64,000 bases of DNA from Carnegiea gigantea. Taxonomy: Eukaryota; Streptophyta; Magnoliopsida; Caryophyllales; Cactaceae. The notes below the pieces were generated by a model. It was not told where the DNA came from. It made no database searches and saw nothing but the letters and a program-made list of their open reading frames with translations. Below, in pieces: positions 11,160 through 22,599 of the stretch. Location of the stretch: positions 149,501 through 213,500 of the forward strand of contig JAKOGI010000342.1 of the NCBI GenBank assembly GCA_029747015.1, read 5' to 3'. Position 1 is the stretch's first letter; every line of letters starts with the position of its first letter. Both the position numbers and the translations under genes were made by a program.

Positions 11160-12434
11160 ATGTCAAAGTTAGTGCAAAATGATGCAAAGATTCATATAGA
11201 GGATAACTCGGATCATGGCCAGGGATGGGGTGAACAAGCCTCACATCATGTGCCACCAAATTTTGCCCACATGCCACTAATTCCCCTTGAGTTCGCTAAC
11301 AACGTTGGGGACCCGAGCTACTTAGTGGCCTTAGTTGCTGAACTGATGAAGTGCATTCTCCAAGTACCTACTAAAACCCCACCTAAAGATGATAAATTAG
11401 CAGATATGGTAGCACTATGCAACCCTAAAATGTGTGATGTAAACTATAATCCAGTAGTATTGAAGGAATGGGTAAGGACAGCTCAGTGCAAGCATTTCAC
11501 ATTTACACAGGGACCAGAGAAGGGCCCCACCCGAAGGGGTGAAAATTATAGGCAGCTTAACCTAACTTTGTCAGTTGCTAATTCCAAGGCTCGAACTCAT
11601 GACATTTTGGTCACATGGAGACAACCTTCTCGTTGCCCCAAGGCTCCCCTGCAGGAATGGGTAAGGGGAATGGAGAAAATCTTTATAGTGGTAGAGGTGC
11701 CAGGGGAAAAGAAAGTAAACATTGGGACATATTGTTTGACCGGTGAAGATTTGGTGGAACACGTTAAGGATAAGCTCGTAGCGCCTGAATTCACCTGGAG
11801 TAAATTCCTGGGTGAGTTAAGGGAAAAATTTTACCTAGTTGTGGTCCAAAGGCAAAAGGAGAAAGAATTTATGAAGCTGAAGATGAGTGACAACATAAAT
11901 GTGATGCAGTATGCTAGTAAATTCACAGAATTATCCAGGTTTGTCCCTGAATTTGTGTCATCTGAAAGGTTAAAGATGAAGAGGTTTGAAGAGGGTCTGG
12001 CCTTCTATATTCGAAATTAGTTAGCTAGGCAACCAATTTTGACTTACCAAGAGTTATATGAGCGAGCTGCTCAAGTGGAGCAAGTGAAGGCAGAGTTAAG
12101 GGCCCTAAACCCGATCAACCAAAAGAGAGAAGGGATTGAGCGAGGAACTCCGAGTGAGAGCATGAACTAGAAGAAACCGTCACCCGCTCCTCCCAAGACC
12201 TATTCTGCAGGCTCAACAGAGCCCTGTGGAAAATGCAGAAGAACAAATCACACCACCCCTGAGTGGTGGGTAGGAACCAACAAATGCAAGTAGTGTGAAA
12301 GCCCAAATCACCTCATTGTTGCCTGCCCAAGAAGGCTGAAAGTAGTGGATAAGGGTGTAGCAAAACCGTTTACCCCACCTCACCAAGGGGCCCCACCACC
12401 AAGGCCTGCACTAGTAGGACGGGATATGTAATGA
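11160..12434 (+). pseudogene. gag: Tekay gag (broken)
   Basis: Gag forms the capsid/nucleocapsid of the virus-like particle. The frame starts at the ATG at 11160. The core Retrotrans_gag region is recognisable from MEKIFIVVEVP through FVVVQRQKEKEF-like sequence and FTELSRFVPEF to GLAFYIRN. In-frame TAG codons at 12018, 12168 and 12291 break it. The cysteine-rich nucleocapsid starts at 12225 (CGKCRRTNH), and the third stop lies between its cysteines. About 63 extra codons lie between two copies of a 14-bp direct repeat, AGGAATGGGTAAGG, at 11464-11477 and 11653-11666. Confidence 0.85.
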
Positions 12435-12724
12435 GCAAGAAGGAAGCTGCCACCTTCGATATGGTTTAAATTTAAAACCATTTTATGTATTATTTGATTA
12501 GGGTACTACTCATTCATTTATATCCACCCGATCTGCCATGTAATTAAACCTGGAGGGTAGGAGGATGGAAACCAATTATAGGATCAAGCTACCCAATGAT
12601 TCTATGATTAAGTGCCCAATCTCTTACAAGCTTATTCTCATTACCATTAGTGGAACCACCTTTCTTGTGGATTTGATCCAAATTTGATTTGTCTGATTTT
12701 GATATCACTTTGGGAATGAATTAG
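12435..12724 (+). pseudogene. Tekay aspartic protease (broken)
   Basis: The retropepsin-like domain can be followed across frames. The active-site region reads FD, stop, GTTHSFI near 12500, where the serine or threonine of D-S/T-G has become TAG. Farther on come GTTFLVDLIQI near 12655 and a GNE-like segment before the RT linker. Several more stops are present. Without the D-T/S-G triad and an open frame it cannot process a polyprotein. Confidence 0.7.
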
Positions 12725-13640
12725 TTGCAGACTTATGAAGCTAAGATTGACTGTGAAGATCTTAAGGTTATTTTAAAGGATGAAAAAGGGAGAGAAGTAT
12801 GTTTCTATGGGCAGAGAGAGGAAAAATCTTGTCCCTTGATTTCTGCTATGAAAACAAGTAAGCTGTTTTGCCAAGGGTGTAGTGGATATTGGTGTTATGC
12901 TATTGACACCCAAATAAAAGAAGAGAAAGCAGAAAATATTTCTATAGTTTGTGAATTTGAAGACGTTTTTCTTGAAGAGTTACCAGGACTACCCTCGCGA
13001 AGGGAAATTGATTTCAGAATTGAATTAATCCCTGGTGCCCAACCTATCTCTAAAGTCCCACATCATATGGCCCCAACTGAGCTTAAGAAACTGAAGATTC
13101 AGTTAGATGAGCTGTTACAGAAGGGATTTATCAGACTAAGTGTATCACCATGGAGTGCCCCAGTGTTGTTTGTAAAGAAAAAGGATGGAACCTTAAGGCT
13201 CTGTATAGACTACAGGGAGCTGAACAAGATCACCATAAAAAAAAAAAAAAAACCACCCTTTGCGGTGAATAGATGATTTATTTGACCAACTGCAAGGAGT
13301 AGGACTCTTCTACAAGATTGTTTTGAGGTCAGGGTACCATGAGCTTAGGATTAAACCTGAAGACATCCCTATAGACAGCTTTTGGGACCAGATATCATCA
13401 TTATGAGTTTGCAGTAATGCCCTTTGGCCTCACCAACGTCCATAACCTTTATAGATCTTATGAACAGGGTCTTCAAACCCTATCTGGATAAATTTGTGGT
13501 GGTGTTCATAGATGACATCCTTATCTATTCTAAGGACAAAGAGGAATATGCTGATCATTTGAGGATGGCATTACAAACCTTGAGGGAGCATCAATTTTAT
13601 TAAAAATTAAATAAGTGTGAGTTTTGATTGGAAGAAGTAG
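12725..13640 (+). pseudogene. pol: Tekay reverse transcriptase (broken)
   Basis: An open stretch to 13276 holds the N-terminal [20 protein letters not shown], then [19 protein letters not shown] and [15 protein letters not shown] 16-base A-run at 13237-13252 then shifts the frame. Past it, [11 protein letters not shown] and a weakly preserved [11 protein letters not shown] are readable. The catalytic block reads [11 protein letters not shown] near 13507-13540, so the two aspartates remain (FIDD in place of the usual YIDD). Stops follow near 13600 and 13627. RT would copy the RNA genome into DNA, but this copy cannot encode it in one piece. Confidence 0.85.
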
Positions 13641-13879
13641 TGTTCTTGGGTCACGTGGTTATAAAAGAAACAATCAAAGTTGACCCCAGAAGGTGAAGGC
13701 AATCACGGAATAGTCAAGGCCTACTAATGCCACTAAGATTAGAAGCTTTCTATGTTTAGCAGACTATTATTGAGGTTCGTCAAGGACTTTTTGAAAACAG
13801 CTTCGCCCCTGACCAATCTGCTGAAGTAAGTGAATAAATTTGAGTGGACAAAGAAGTGTTAAAGAGCCTTTTAGGAGTT
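13641..13879 (+). pseudogene. Tekay RT thumb/connection (degenerate)
   Basis: FLGHVV-type sequence and the spacer between RT and RNase H are visible with frequent frameshifts. Confidence 0.5.
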
Positions 13880-14280
13880 AAGGCAGCAAATTACTGCCAC
13901 CCCAATCCTAATGCTACCAGTGGAAAGTAAGGAGTACACCACCTACAGTGATGCTTCAAAGAACGGATTAGGGTGTGTTCTGATGCAGGAAGACAAGATA
14001 GTAGCTTATGCCTCTCAATAGCTCAAGCCTTATGAGAAAAATTACTTTACCCATGGCCTGGAGCTAGTAGCCGTGGTCTTTGCATTGAAAATTTGGAGAT
14101 ATTACTTATGTGGGGTACCATGCAAGATCTATACTAACCATCAAAGTCTGAAGTATATCTTCACCCCGAACGAGCTCAATTTGAGACAACGGCATTAGCT
14201 TGAGTTGCTTCAAGACTATAATTTATAGATTCAATATATCCAGGAAAAACAAATGTTTTAGCAGATGACCTGAGTAGAAA
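13880..14280 (+). pseudogene. Tekay RNase H (broken)
   Basis: YSDASKNGLGCVLMQ near 13935-13985 carries the first catalytic Asp. It is followed by IVAYASQ with a stop after it, [16 protein letters not shown] with the expected Glu, and [12 protein letters not shown] with the usual IYTDH Asp replaced by Asn. RNase H would remove the RNA strand after copying. Stops and the Asn substitution make it inactive. Confidence 0.75.
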
Positions 14281-14524
14281 AAATGCAACATAGCTCAAAC
14301 ACTGTGGTGCTTACTTAGTTAAGTCTCTTGAGAGAGCCTGAGGACTTGGGAATTTAACTAGTGTCCCATGGGCAAGCACATGTTCAATTATCAGCACTTA
14401 CTGTATAACCTTTCATAGTGGAGGAAATTCGGGTGAACCAGGAAAGTGATCCTGAATTCCAAAGAATAAAGCAAAGTTTAGAGAAAGGAAAGTCTCTTGG
14501 CTTTGTAGTACATGAGGATGGACC

Positions 14525-15487
14525 TTGCGATTTCAAAATCGCTTGTGCATACCCAAAAATGAGGAATTGCGGAAACAAATCCTAGAGGAGGCTCACAATA
14601 GTCATTACTTGGTGCATCCAGGAGACACCAAAATGTACAGGAACCTGAGACAACACTTCTGGCGGAATAATATAAAGAAGGAGATTGCAAAATACATTGA
14701 CAAGTGTCTAACCTGCCAAAAGGTTAAAGCAGAGCATCAGCGTCCCATAGGTGAACTGCAACCCCTAGAAATTCCCACTTGGAAGTGGGATTCGATCTCA
14801 ATGGATTTTGTTATGGGTTAACCCTTTCTGCTTTGACGAACAATGCCATTTGGGCCATAGTTGATCAACTTACCAAATTGAACTTTAGTAGCTCTTCTCA
14901 CCCTAAACCAGATGGACAAACTGAAAGAGTGAATCAAATTCTAGAGGACATGTTAGGAGCTTGTGTATTGGAGTTCCAAGCGAAGTACGAAGATGATTTA
15001 CCTTTGGTGGAGTTTTCTTATAACAACAGCTACTAATCCACTATCCAAATGGCCCTGTTTGATGCTTTATATGGGAGAAAATGTAGGACCCTGCTGTGCT
15101 AAGTGATTTGGACGAGGCTTTGATCATAGGTCCCGATATGGTCTAGGAAACAATTGAAATAATAAGAAGAATTCGAGAGCATATTTAGGCTACCCAAAGC
15201 CGGCAAAAGAGTTATGCGAACAAGAGAAGGAGGCCTCTGGAGTTTCAAGTAGGTGATAAGGTTTTTTTGAAAGTCTCACCAACTAAGGGTATCAAAAGAT
15301 TCGGAGTACGAGGCAAATTGAGTCCAAGATATATTAGACCTTATGAAATCATTGAAAAGTTAAATCCCGTAGCATATCGTCCAGATCTACAAGTAGAACT
15401 TGAACATGTGCATAACGTGTTCTACATCTCTCAGCACCGGAAGTATATTCCGGATCCAGACAACACCATTGAATCTGAACCTACTGA
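14525..15487 (+). pseudogene. Tekay integrase with internal deletion
   Basis: The HHCC zinc-binding region is intact (HNSHYLVHPGDTKMY...CLTCQ) at about 14596-14720. The catalytic core begins WKWDSISMDFVMG near 14780 and then breaks. It resumes at IWAIVDQLTK and jumps directly to LNFSSSSHPKPDGQTERVN. The segment that normally carries the second catalytic Asp (SDRDPRF-type) is missing, an estimated 80 residues. The E-containing QTERVNQIL motif is kept. A C-terminal GKLSPRYIRPYEI segment (15313 on) leads into the chromodomain. The product could not integrate DNA. Confidence 0.8.
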
Positions 15488-15690
15488 AATCACTGAAGAT
15501 CTAGTATATGAGAAGTGTCCAGTCTAAATACTAGATCGCAGGATTAAGCAGCTGCGCAACAAACAGATACCTCTAGTCAAGGTGCTTTGGATAAACCATA
15601 CCTCCGAAGAAGCCACTTGGGAGACCGAAGAAGAGATGAAAGCCAAGTACCTACACTTATTTGAGCTAATCTTACATTACATGGTAAAGT
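15488..15690 (+). pseudogene. chromodomain of Tekay integrase
   Basis: The sequence LDRRIKQLRNKQIPLVKVLW followed by EEATWETEEEMKAKYLHLF is a chromovirus chromodomain, which targets integration to methylated-histone chromatin. A TAA in place of an expected Gln codon, right after YEKCPV (15525-15527), separates it from the integrase C-terminus. Confidence 0.8.
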
Positions 15691-15715
15691 TCATAAGTTT
15701 TGAAGGCGAAACTCT

Positions 15716-15729
15716 TTAAGGGGGAAGGC
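15716..15729 (+). promoter_or_regulatory. polypurine tract of Tekay element
   Basis: AAGGGGGAAGGC directly precedes the 3' LTR start TGTAATGG. Confidence 0.85.
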
Positions 15730-15834
15730 TGTAATGGCCCAACGCTAAATCATGTTTATTTATTTAATTACTTCATGTTGAAGATTTTCTCATGTTCATT
15801 TATCGCATTTAATCATTTCGGTGGGAAAAAAAGA

Positions 15835-15910
<76 letters not shown>

Positions 15911-15911
15911 T
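15835..15911. repeat. (AAT)n microsatellite in 3' LTR
   Basis: A long AAT run with one ACT interruption. The 5' LTR has a TA run at the same site. Confidence 0.95.
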
Positions 15912-16009
15912 ACATCATTTGGGTCTTCGCTTTGCAATTAGGCTTCTTGTTATCGTAAAATTTCAGAGAAATCGATAGTAGGCCTCCATAATTATAATTC
16001 AAGAATTCA

Positions 16010-16030
16010 TTATTATTATTATTGTTGTTG

Positions 16031-16068
<38 letters not shown>

Positions 16069-16078
16069 ACTATTATTT
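16010..16078. repeat. (ATT)n microsatellite in 3' LTR
   Basis: ATT trinucleotides with a short GTT stretch. Confidence 0.95.
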
Positions 16079-18369
16079 TTATAACCTCACAAAAATTTAA
16101 TTTCGAGCTACAAAAATTTTATCGCATACAGTTTACTTTCCTTCCCGGGCCCCAAACTGTACAAGTCAATCATAACCCAACAAGCTTGCTTGACTAACCT
16201 AACTAATTACCATCATTTAAATCTAACCATGGTTAGCAAAAAGCCACTTTATGGGTGAATAAAATTAGCCAAGTGAATTTTCTATTCGTTTCTAACTAAG
16301 TAAACACACACACACATCCATCTTCCTCTTTTCTCTCTCAACCCCACGGCTAGCCCCCTGCTAGTTGCTACTATTTACTACTATTCCAGCCAGCCAAAGG
16401 CTGCCTTCGCCCACTATAACCACCACCAACCATCTCCCACACCTCACACCACATACACCTCTTGCTTCCAAGCATCAAAGTGAGTAAACCCTAATCATTA
16501 TCTTGTTGGTTTTGATTTTCATCTTAGTTTTGGTTCTTGTTTTATTGTTTTGATTATTGATCATGATGTTTTGATAAGAATAAGAGATATTTTAGGTGTT
16601 ATTCTAGATGTTTTAATTGTTGGACAAGCTGGATAGTAAGTAAGGGTTGAGGTTGATCATATTCATGCAAGCTTAAGTTAAAACCATGTTTGTGGATTGA
16701 TTTGTATCTGACTTGGTGATCTTTAGCATTATTAATGACTATGATGGAGTTGTTGTAGTTTTGGATGGTTTTGGAGGAGATAAGGGCATCTCTAAGTTGG
16801 CCAAAAGTTAGGGTTTTAATGCGTATGCAAGGTTTAGTTTCCTTTAATATCAAGAATGTTATTTGTGTATATTTGATTGAAAAATGATTCTTTGATGTGT
16901 ATGATTATGAAGTGAAATTGAGTATGATGCTTCTGCATGATGATGGGAGGACAAAGGCTTTGTTACATGAATTTAGGGATTGATTTTAGATGAGGGTTTG
17001 TGTAAAAAGAGAAGAGAGAGCTAGGACAGTGGAGGCTTGGAAATGGCAGAAAATAGGGGAAAATTTACCAATAGACTGGTAATGATTATCCCATCCAAAA
17101 ATTGTGATTTCTGGTGGGTAGATATATCAGTGTGTTATCTTTTAAATGCCTTTTGAATTTCCTTAATTCGAGTTCAGAGGACAACGTTATGGCCGTTTTC
17201 TAGAACTGCACAGATTAGACCAAAACTGGTATACTTATGTTCTAGCACCATTTTGGGAACTCTATGGTGGGAATCATGACTGCTATTCTAAATGAAAATT
17301 TTTTGGGACATGTTAAGCTTTCAATATTGGGTTATTGGGTCTAAATGGAGATCGGAAGATTAAGTTATGAGTCATTTTTTCTAAGCCTTTGTTATGCTCC
17401 TACTTTGCCTTTGCTGAAATATTGGCTATGAAATAAATACAATTGCTAACTATATGGTCCTAAAACAATATTTTTGCATAGAATCAAGGCCTAATCTATC
17501 GTTTCCTTCCCTTTTGTGCATAATCCCATTTCAATGAATTTCATTAAAAGTACTAGGTACGTTCATTATCTGTATCTTTAGAAATCAGCATGTATTTATC
17601 AAAATTATATTCTTTTGGTAAGTACGTCAATGAATTACTTTAATTAGTGATTTGTCACATAATTAGTGACCCCATCAGTTATCAGTTATAGGATATTATG
17701 CTTCAGTTAACCTCGCGGCTTTAGGCTAGGTCCACCGATCAGCTTGGTAGGTGTACGCTTATCCTCAGATCGTAATCGTTACCAGAGGTTTACTATCAGA
17801 TAATAATTGACAATGCAGTTTTATATTCATCTCATTTCCTATTTTTAATTAAAATGAATTGCAATGCGGGCCCAACCAGCTTTTCCATGAGCATTTCACA
17901 ATACAGAAATGCACGTACTGAGCTTGGGCTCACAATTCAAAATGTGTTCATATTTTGTTTTAGGGAAATGCTCAGTGAATCGCCCTTTGGCTGGCTGGCT
18001 GACTGAAGAAGATAAGGGAGCAGAAATGTCTAAATGGAATACTGGTGTCTTAGTGCTGAAATGTTTTTAGCATTGTATTGTAAAATATTTTGATGTTGAA
18101 ACTGTATACTTTACGAGAGTTACTATATTTTGGTGTAAACCTTGGAATAGTTGATTAGTTTGATGTTAGAACTGATTATATATGGTTTAATGGGATGTGA
18201 TTGTGTGAATGCCTTGTGATGGTAAACGTTGTTTAGCATTACTATATTTATTATTTACAGCAAAGTCTTGTCTTTTCTCGACGGCGGTAACGCCCCAATT
18301 ATTTTACTGATTAATAATGTTAATTAATGGCAATGTAAATAGTAAATTATGTACATTTAGGGCGTTACA

Positions 18370-19240
18370 AATTTTTCACCCATGGTTTAGTGGATGAAGG
18401 AAAGCCCAATCAGGAAGCAGTTCGAGCCAGGAGATCTTCAGTGTTTCTGCGCTGCTATTAATGCTCTGAGAATGGTTAAGTCCTTTTTATTTTGTAAAAT
18501 GATTTAGTGAAGAGTTTTCCTTCGACTGAATTTTCTCTTTTTGGTAGGTCAAATTTCACCCATGGAGGAACCGTGTTTTTCCTCTAAAAGTTGAAGTTGC
18601 TCAGTTTTGTACCCAGCGTAAGATCCTTATGGAAGGACATTTTGGCGTTGTCTGGTATTTGGGTGAGCAAGTTGCTCCCTAATTTTATAGTCGATGACCC
18701 CAGTTCGTTCCTTAAGACCCTCCTTGGTTTATGTGGTATGTGAAGGAATTTTCCCTTGAGGACGTGGCAAAGATGAAGGAGAGTATGGGGCTTATCTTTG
18801 ACCATCAAGGCGAGCATGGGGCTTATCTTTGATGCCTTGTGACCCACTTAGTATGTGTACTTTTTGATCTTATGCATTTGTCTTATTGTTGACATCTAAA
18901 ATCTCTGATTTGTAGGCAACGGCTGCTGAAGCTTCTATTTGAAGCTTAAACATCGAGCTGTCTAGAGAAGGGGGATAGGCTACTTATGTAGCGATTCCAT
19001 TAGTCCTTAGATCGGAATGCCTAGAACTCCTGTTTCCTCTTACTTTTATTGGGTAAGTATGTTGCTTACGTTATTTTTAAGTTGGTCAATGACCCTTTTA
19101 ACTCTTCCTTCTCCCTTTAATTCAACCACCAACAATGGGGGCTAATAGTATGCCACTTTCATTCCTTGTGGAGGGTGTTTGTGAACTTGTTTTCCCATCA
19201 CCATCCCCAGGCTGATGAGGTGAGATTTTCTCCTTGAACT
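18370..19240 (+). pseudogene. antisense plant-mobile-domain gene A, middle part
   Basis: Exon 3 resumes after the Tekay target duplication and ends near 18474 (donor GTTAAG). After a short intron ending TTGGTAG (18547), the next exon reads VKFHPWRNRVFPLKVEVAQF and GHFGVVWYLGEQVAP. WYLGE is a hallmark of the C-terminal part of the PMD. Nonsense codons follow GEQVAP. Further exon-like pieces sit at about 18548-18850, at 18916-19052 (acceptor TTTGTAG, donor GTAAGT) and near 19210 (acceptor CCCCAG, donor GTGAGA). Sirevirus 1 then interrupts the gene at 19278. Confidence 0.55.
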
Positions 19241-19278
19241 GACATTATATTTCATCTTTCCTAGTTAATTATTCCATC

Positions 19279-20781
19279 TGTTAGAATGTATAAAGTTTTA
19301 ATGATAACAAATCCAAGTGTTGTTGTTGTTGCTCCAAACAAGCTTTCCAAACAGGACCTTACTGCTGTTCTCAATATATTAAAATTTCTTGACTAATGGT
19401 TTATCAAGAACAGGCACTCAAGTCAGCAATGTAAGAACACCTGTGAGGAACAGGTTCTGTGAGGTATTTTGAAGCATATCCTGATAAGTGCTTGAAACAT
19501 AAGATATGTGCAGCTGTGACAAACAGGTTCCGTGCGGTGTTTGAAGCATATTCTCTGAAGTGTTTGCAGCAAAGTCGCTCTACAAGATGACTAGTGGTTA
19601 CAACAAGATGTCTTGATTTGATTTGGTTTTATATTTTTAGACTCATGTTAATATGCCAATTAGAAAGTTTTAATTTACCACTCACTGGAAACGATTTTGC
19701 TTTTCGAAAAATATTTCGGATCACCCTTCAGAACAACCCTGGAAACAGGGCGATCAGGGTGTTTCCAGAATAAGCTGCGAAAAACTGCTTTGCACGATTT
19801 TTATCTTTTGGATTTTGAGCAGCTTCTTCAAAGATTTGCAAGAAAGATTTTTTTATGGCGTATCTTATTCTTTACCCTAAAAAACGGCTATCAAAAATCT
19901 TAAGGGATTTGCAAAATCTTTTTGAATAAAAAGAATATCCAATTTTTGGCAAGTGGATAAGGTAGTTGAGAAAAACATGGGCTAGCTGCTGAAGAACACC
20001 ACCTTATGCACGCGGTTCAGGAAGTGTTTTCAGCTCATGTCACCTTACCCTTTGTAGCTAAAGGATTCTATTTTCTCTAGGATTTTAGTTTCCAAAAATT
20101 TCAGAAATAGTTTTTCCATCCCTTATAGGTAAAGGATTCTATATTCTTCAGATTTTTTAGTTTTTAAAAATTTGATGAATTGTGTTCCAAGCACTATAAA
20201 AGGCGGCTTCTTACAATCTTGGACACATCGGTTTTCAGAGGGAAAAAATCTGAGTTCATGAGCTAAAATGTTTGAAAAGAAAACCGAGCCTTGTGAGTGA
20301 ATTAATTGAGCTTTCAAAGTTGGTATACTAGGACTTCATTGTACCCTATATTAGCTTAGTTGAGAAGCATTGTAATAGGGTGTTTTTTCTTTACATTCTT
20401 CTTTCACAAGAGTGAGTAGAGTGTGTGTCCAAATCAAGGGGATTTTGGACGTGGGGTAACTTGTCTTAGGGAAGACAGGTTACGTGTGTTATAAGTTGTA
20501 ACAAGGTGTGTTACTATTGTAACGTGATTAGCCCGTTTAGTGAAGTGTTTAAATCCTACACGAGGTAGGTCGTGGTTTTTAACCTCAGTTGAGCTAGAGG
20601 TGTTTTCCACGTAAAAATCCTGTGGCCATTATTTCCGCATTCAATTTTATTGGATTTTCGCTTCTGCTTATCTGAGAAACAACCTGTGAGAACAGGGTCT
20701 AAGACTGTTTGTCAGCAACTTGCGAAAATCAGACACCACAATTCACCCCCCTCTTGTGGTTGTGTACTCTCTAATTCAATA
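19279..20781 (+). repeat. 5' LTR of Sirevirus 1
   Basis: It aligns end to end with 28762-30265. It contains the TTTTGATGATAACAAATCC block near its start (as TTTTAATG here), many AACAGG motifs and a TATA box. Confidence 0.92.
20194..20203 (+). promoter_or_regulatory. TATA box of Sirevirus 1 5' LTR
   Basis: CTATAAAAGG is conserved in the 3' LTR at 29675-29684. Transcription should start about 30 bp downstream, defining R. Confidence 0.65.
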
Positions 20782-20783
20782 AG

Positions 20784-20794
20784 TGGTATCAGAG
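20784..20794 (+). promoter_or_regulatory. primer binding site, initiator tRNA-Met
   Basis: TGGTATCAGAG lies two bases inside the LTR end. The next base is T where most copies have C. Confidence 0.85.
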
Positions 20795-20839
20795 TAGGTT
20801 CTCCTTTGAAAAGCTAACACCTTTGAGAGATCCTTGAAG

Positions 20840-22599
20840 ATGAGTACTCCACAAGGCATGCTTGAAGGTCAATCCATAACTCGTCCACCATACTTTAATG
20901 GCCAACACTATAGTTGGTGGAAGAATAGGGTGGAAAACTACATCCAAGCCGAGGAATATGAGTTGTGGATGCTCATCAAGCATGGACCACTCATCCCTAA
21001 GAAAACAATTGAAGATGGAAAGTCAATCCCCAAGGAGCCTAAGGAGTTCAATGCTGAAGATTACAAGATGATGGAGAAGAATCCCAAGGCCAAGAAACTC
21101 CTATATTTTGGCCTAGGTCCTGATGAATATACTCGCATATCTGAATGTGAGTCGGCCAAAGAAATCTGGGATGCTTTGCAAGTAGGTCACGAAGGGACCA
21201 ATCAAGTAAAGCAATCTCGGATTGAATTGCTTATGAGAAAGTATGAGCTGTTCGAGATGGGTGATCGGGAAAGTGTGATGGACATGTACACTCGCTTCAC
21301 TCACATAACGAATGAGTTGAAATCCTTGGAAAAATCCTTCACCATCGAAGAATTGGTAAGGAAGATCCTAAGAATTTTACCTCATTCTTGGGAAGCGAAA
21401 GTAACGGCCATCCAAGAAGCTAAGGACATGAACAAGATCACCCTAGATGAGCTGATTGGCAACCTCCAAACATATGAACTTAGGAAATATTCTCAACAGA
21501 AAGATGAGACAAAGAGAGAACGAGGTCTTGCACTAAAGGCCTTAGAAGATGATTCTGATTCTGAGGAGGAAGAGATTGCCATGATGACTCAAAAATTTAA
21601 GAAGTTCTTCAAGAAAGTCAAAGAAAACATCAAAAGGAAGGACTTCGGTAAAGCCAGGAACACCCCTCGGGAACAGTTCACTGGGTGTTTCAAGTGTGGT
21701 AAGCTGGACCACATTGTGAGAAACTGCCCACTGCACAAGGAAGAACAAGAACCCGAACACCCAGAAAACAGGGGAGGAAACAGGGTGTAAGCAGCTCAGC
21801 GAAAAGGTTCTCAAAAGCTATGCTCGCGGCATGGGGAGATTCAAGTGAGGATAAGGAAGGGTCTGAAGCTGGGGAAGCTGATGTAGCACTCATGGCAAGG
21901 AGTGACACTGATTCAGATGATGGGTCAATGGATAGTCTGACTCAATTCAAGAACAAAGTACGTGGTCTAAATAAATCAACTCTTGAGAAATTAGTGTACA
22001 ATATAATGGATATATGTGCTGAATTAAAAGGGGATGTTCAAGATTTAGAACTTGAAAATGAAACCCTTAAATTAGAAAAGCTTGAAGTTGACAAAGAGAC
22101 TCTTGCCTTGCATGAAAACATCAATGTGCTTAAAGAAACTCTACTCATGAAAGAAGAGACTTGTTCCACTAAACTGACTGAGCTAGAAAAAGAATCTCTT
22201 GATTTAAAAGGTAAGGTCGAGTCTTTGCTGGAAGAAAACAGAAACTTGCTTGAAAAAATAAAACACTTAGAATCGGACCTTGCCGCAAACAAGCTCTGGA
22301 ACAGGTCCTCAAGGGCGTTGGAATGGTTAAACACTCATCATAGTCAAAATAGAAGAGGACTAGGTTTTGTGCCTAAGATGACCTACCCAGTGAATAACAA
22401 ATATGTGGGATTACCTGAAAATATTGTTTGTTTTCATTGTGGTAAAACGGGGCATTATCGATATGCTTGTCCTATAAGAAAGTATGCCATTAAAAAGAAC
22501 TCAGTGCATGTAAAACAAATGTGGGTTAGGAAAGATGAGATTTACACGTCTAAAGGAATGGGACCCAAGTGGATTTGGGTTCCCAAAACTAACCCTTGA
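20840..22599 (+). pseudogene. gag: Sirevirus 1 gag, extended, one frameshift
   Basis: The ATG at 20840 follows a short leader, and the equivalent ATG is kept in Sirevirus 2. The first part (to 21790) is the copia Gag core, with WWKNRVENYIQAEEYELW near residues 27-44 and a CCHC knuckle CFKCGKLDHIVRNC at 21690-21731. A one-base shift in the purine-rich stretch near 21763-21785 throws the frame into a stop at 21788. The second part (21791-22599, next frame) begins MLAAWGDSSED, has a long Lys/Glu/Leu coiled-coil-like region at about 21990-22290 and a second knuckle, CFHCGKTGHYRYAC, at 22432-22473. Extended Gags with coiled coils are typical of Sireviruses. It ends at an in-frame TGA at 22597. Confidence 0.88.

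Larger units (their letters stand above)
7870..18369 (+). mobile_element. Tekay chromovirus (Ty3/gypsy), complete but decayed
   Basis: Two LTRs flank a gag-pol region that ends in a chromodomain. The LTR ends are TGTAAT...GGGCGTTACA, and the 5' copy ends in a mutated TTATA. A 5-bp target duplication AATTT is at 7865-7869 and 18370-18374. The primer binding site matches initiator tRNA-Met. The RT/protease sequence ([22 protein letters not shown]) and the C-terminal chromodomain identify Tekay. The LTRs differ at 11 of 118 positions in one aligned stretch (8642-8759 against 16562-16679), so this insertion is much older than the Sireviruses. It interrupts exon 3 of the antisense PMD gene. Confidence 0.9.
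15730..18369 (+). repeat. 3' LTR of Tekay element
   Basis: It starts TGTAATGGCCC and ends GGGCGTTACA, followed by the target duplication AATTT. It is longer than the 5' copy because of expanded trinucleotide repeats. Confidence 0.9.

Noticed and set aside
15700..16002. Poly-Asn and poly-Ile frames
   Set aside because: Translations of the AAT microsatellite in the Tekay 3' LTR.
21690..21908. Minus-strand frames opposite the Sirevirus gag and pol genes
   Set aside because: Shadow frames of the coding strand with no domain, as are the similar ones opposite 22-25 kb and 51-57 kb.
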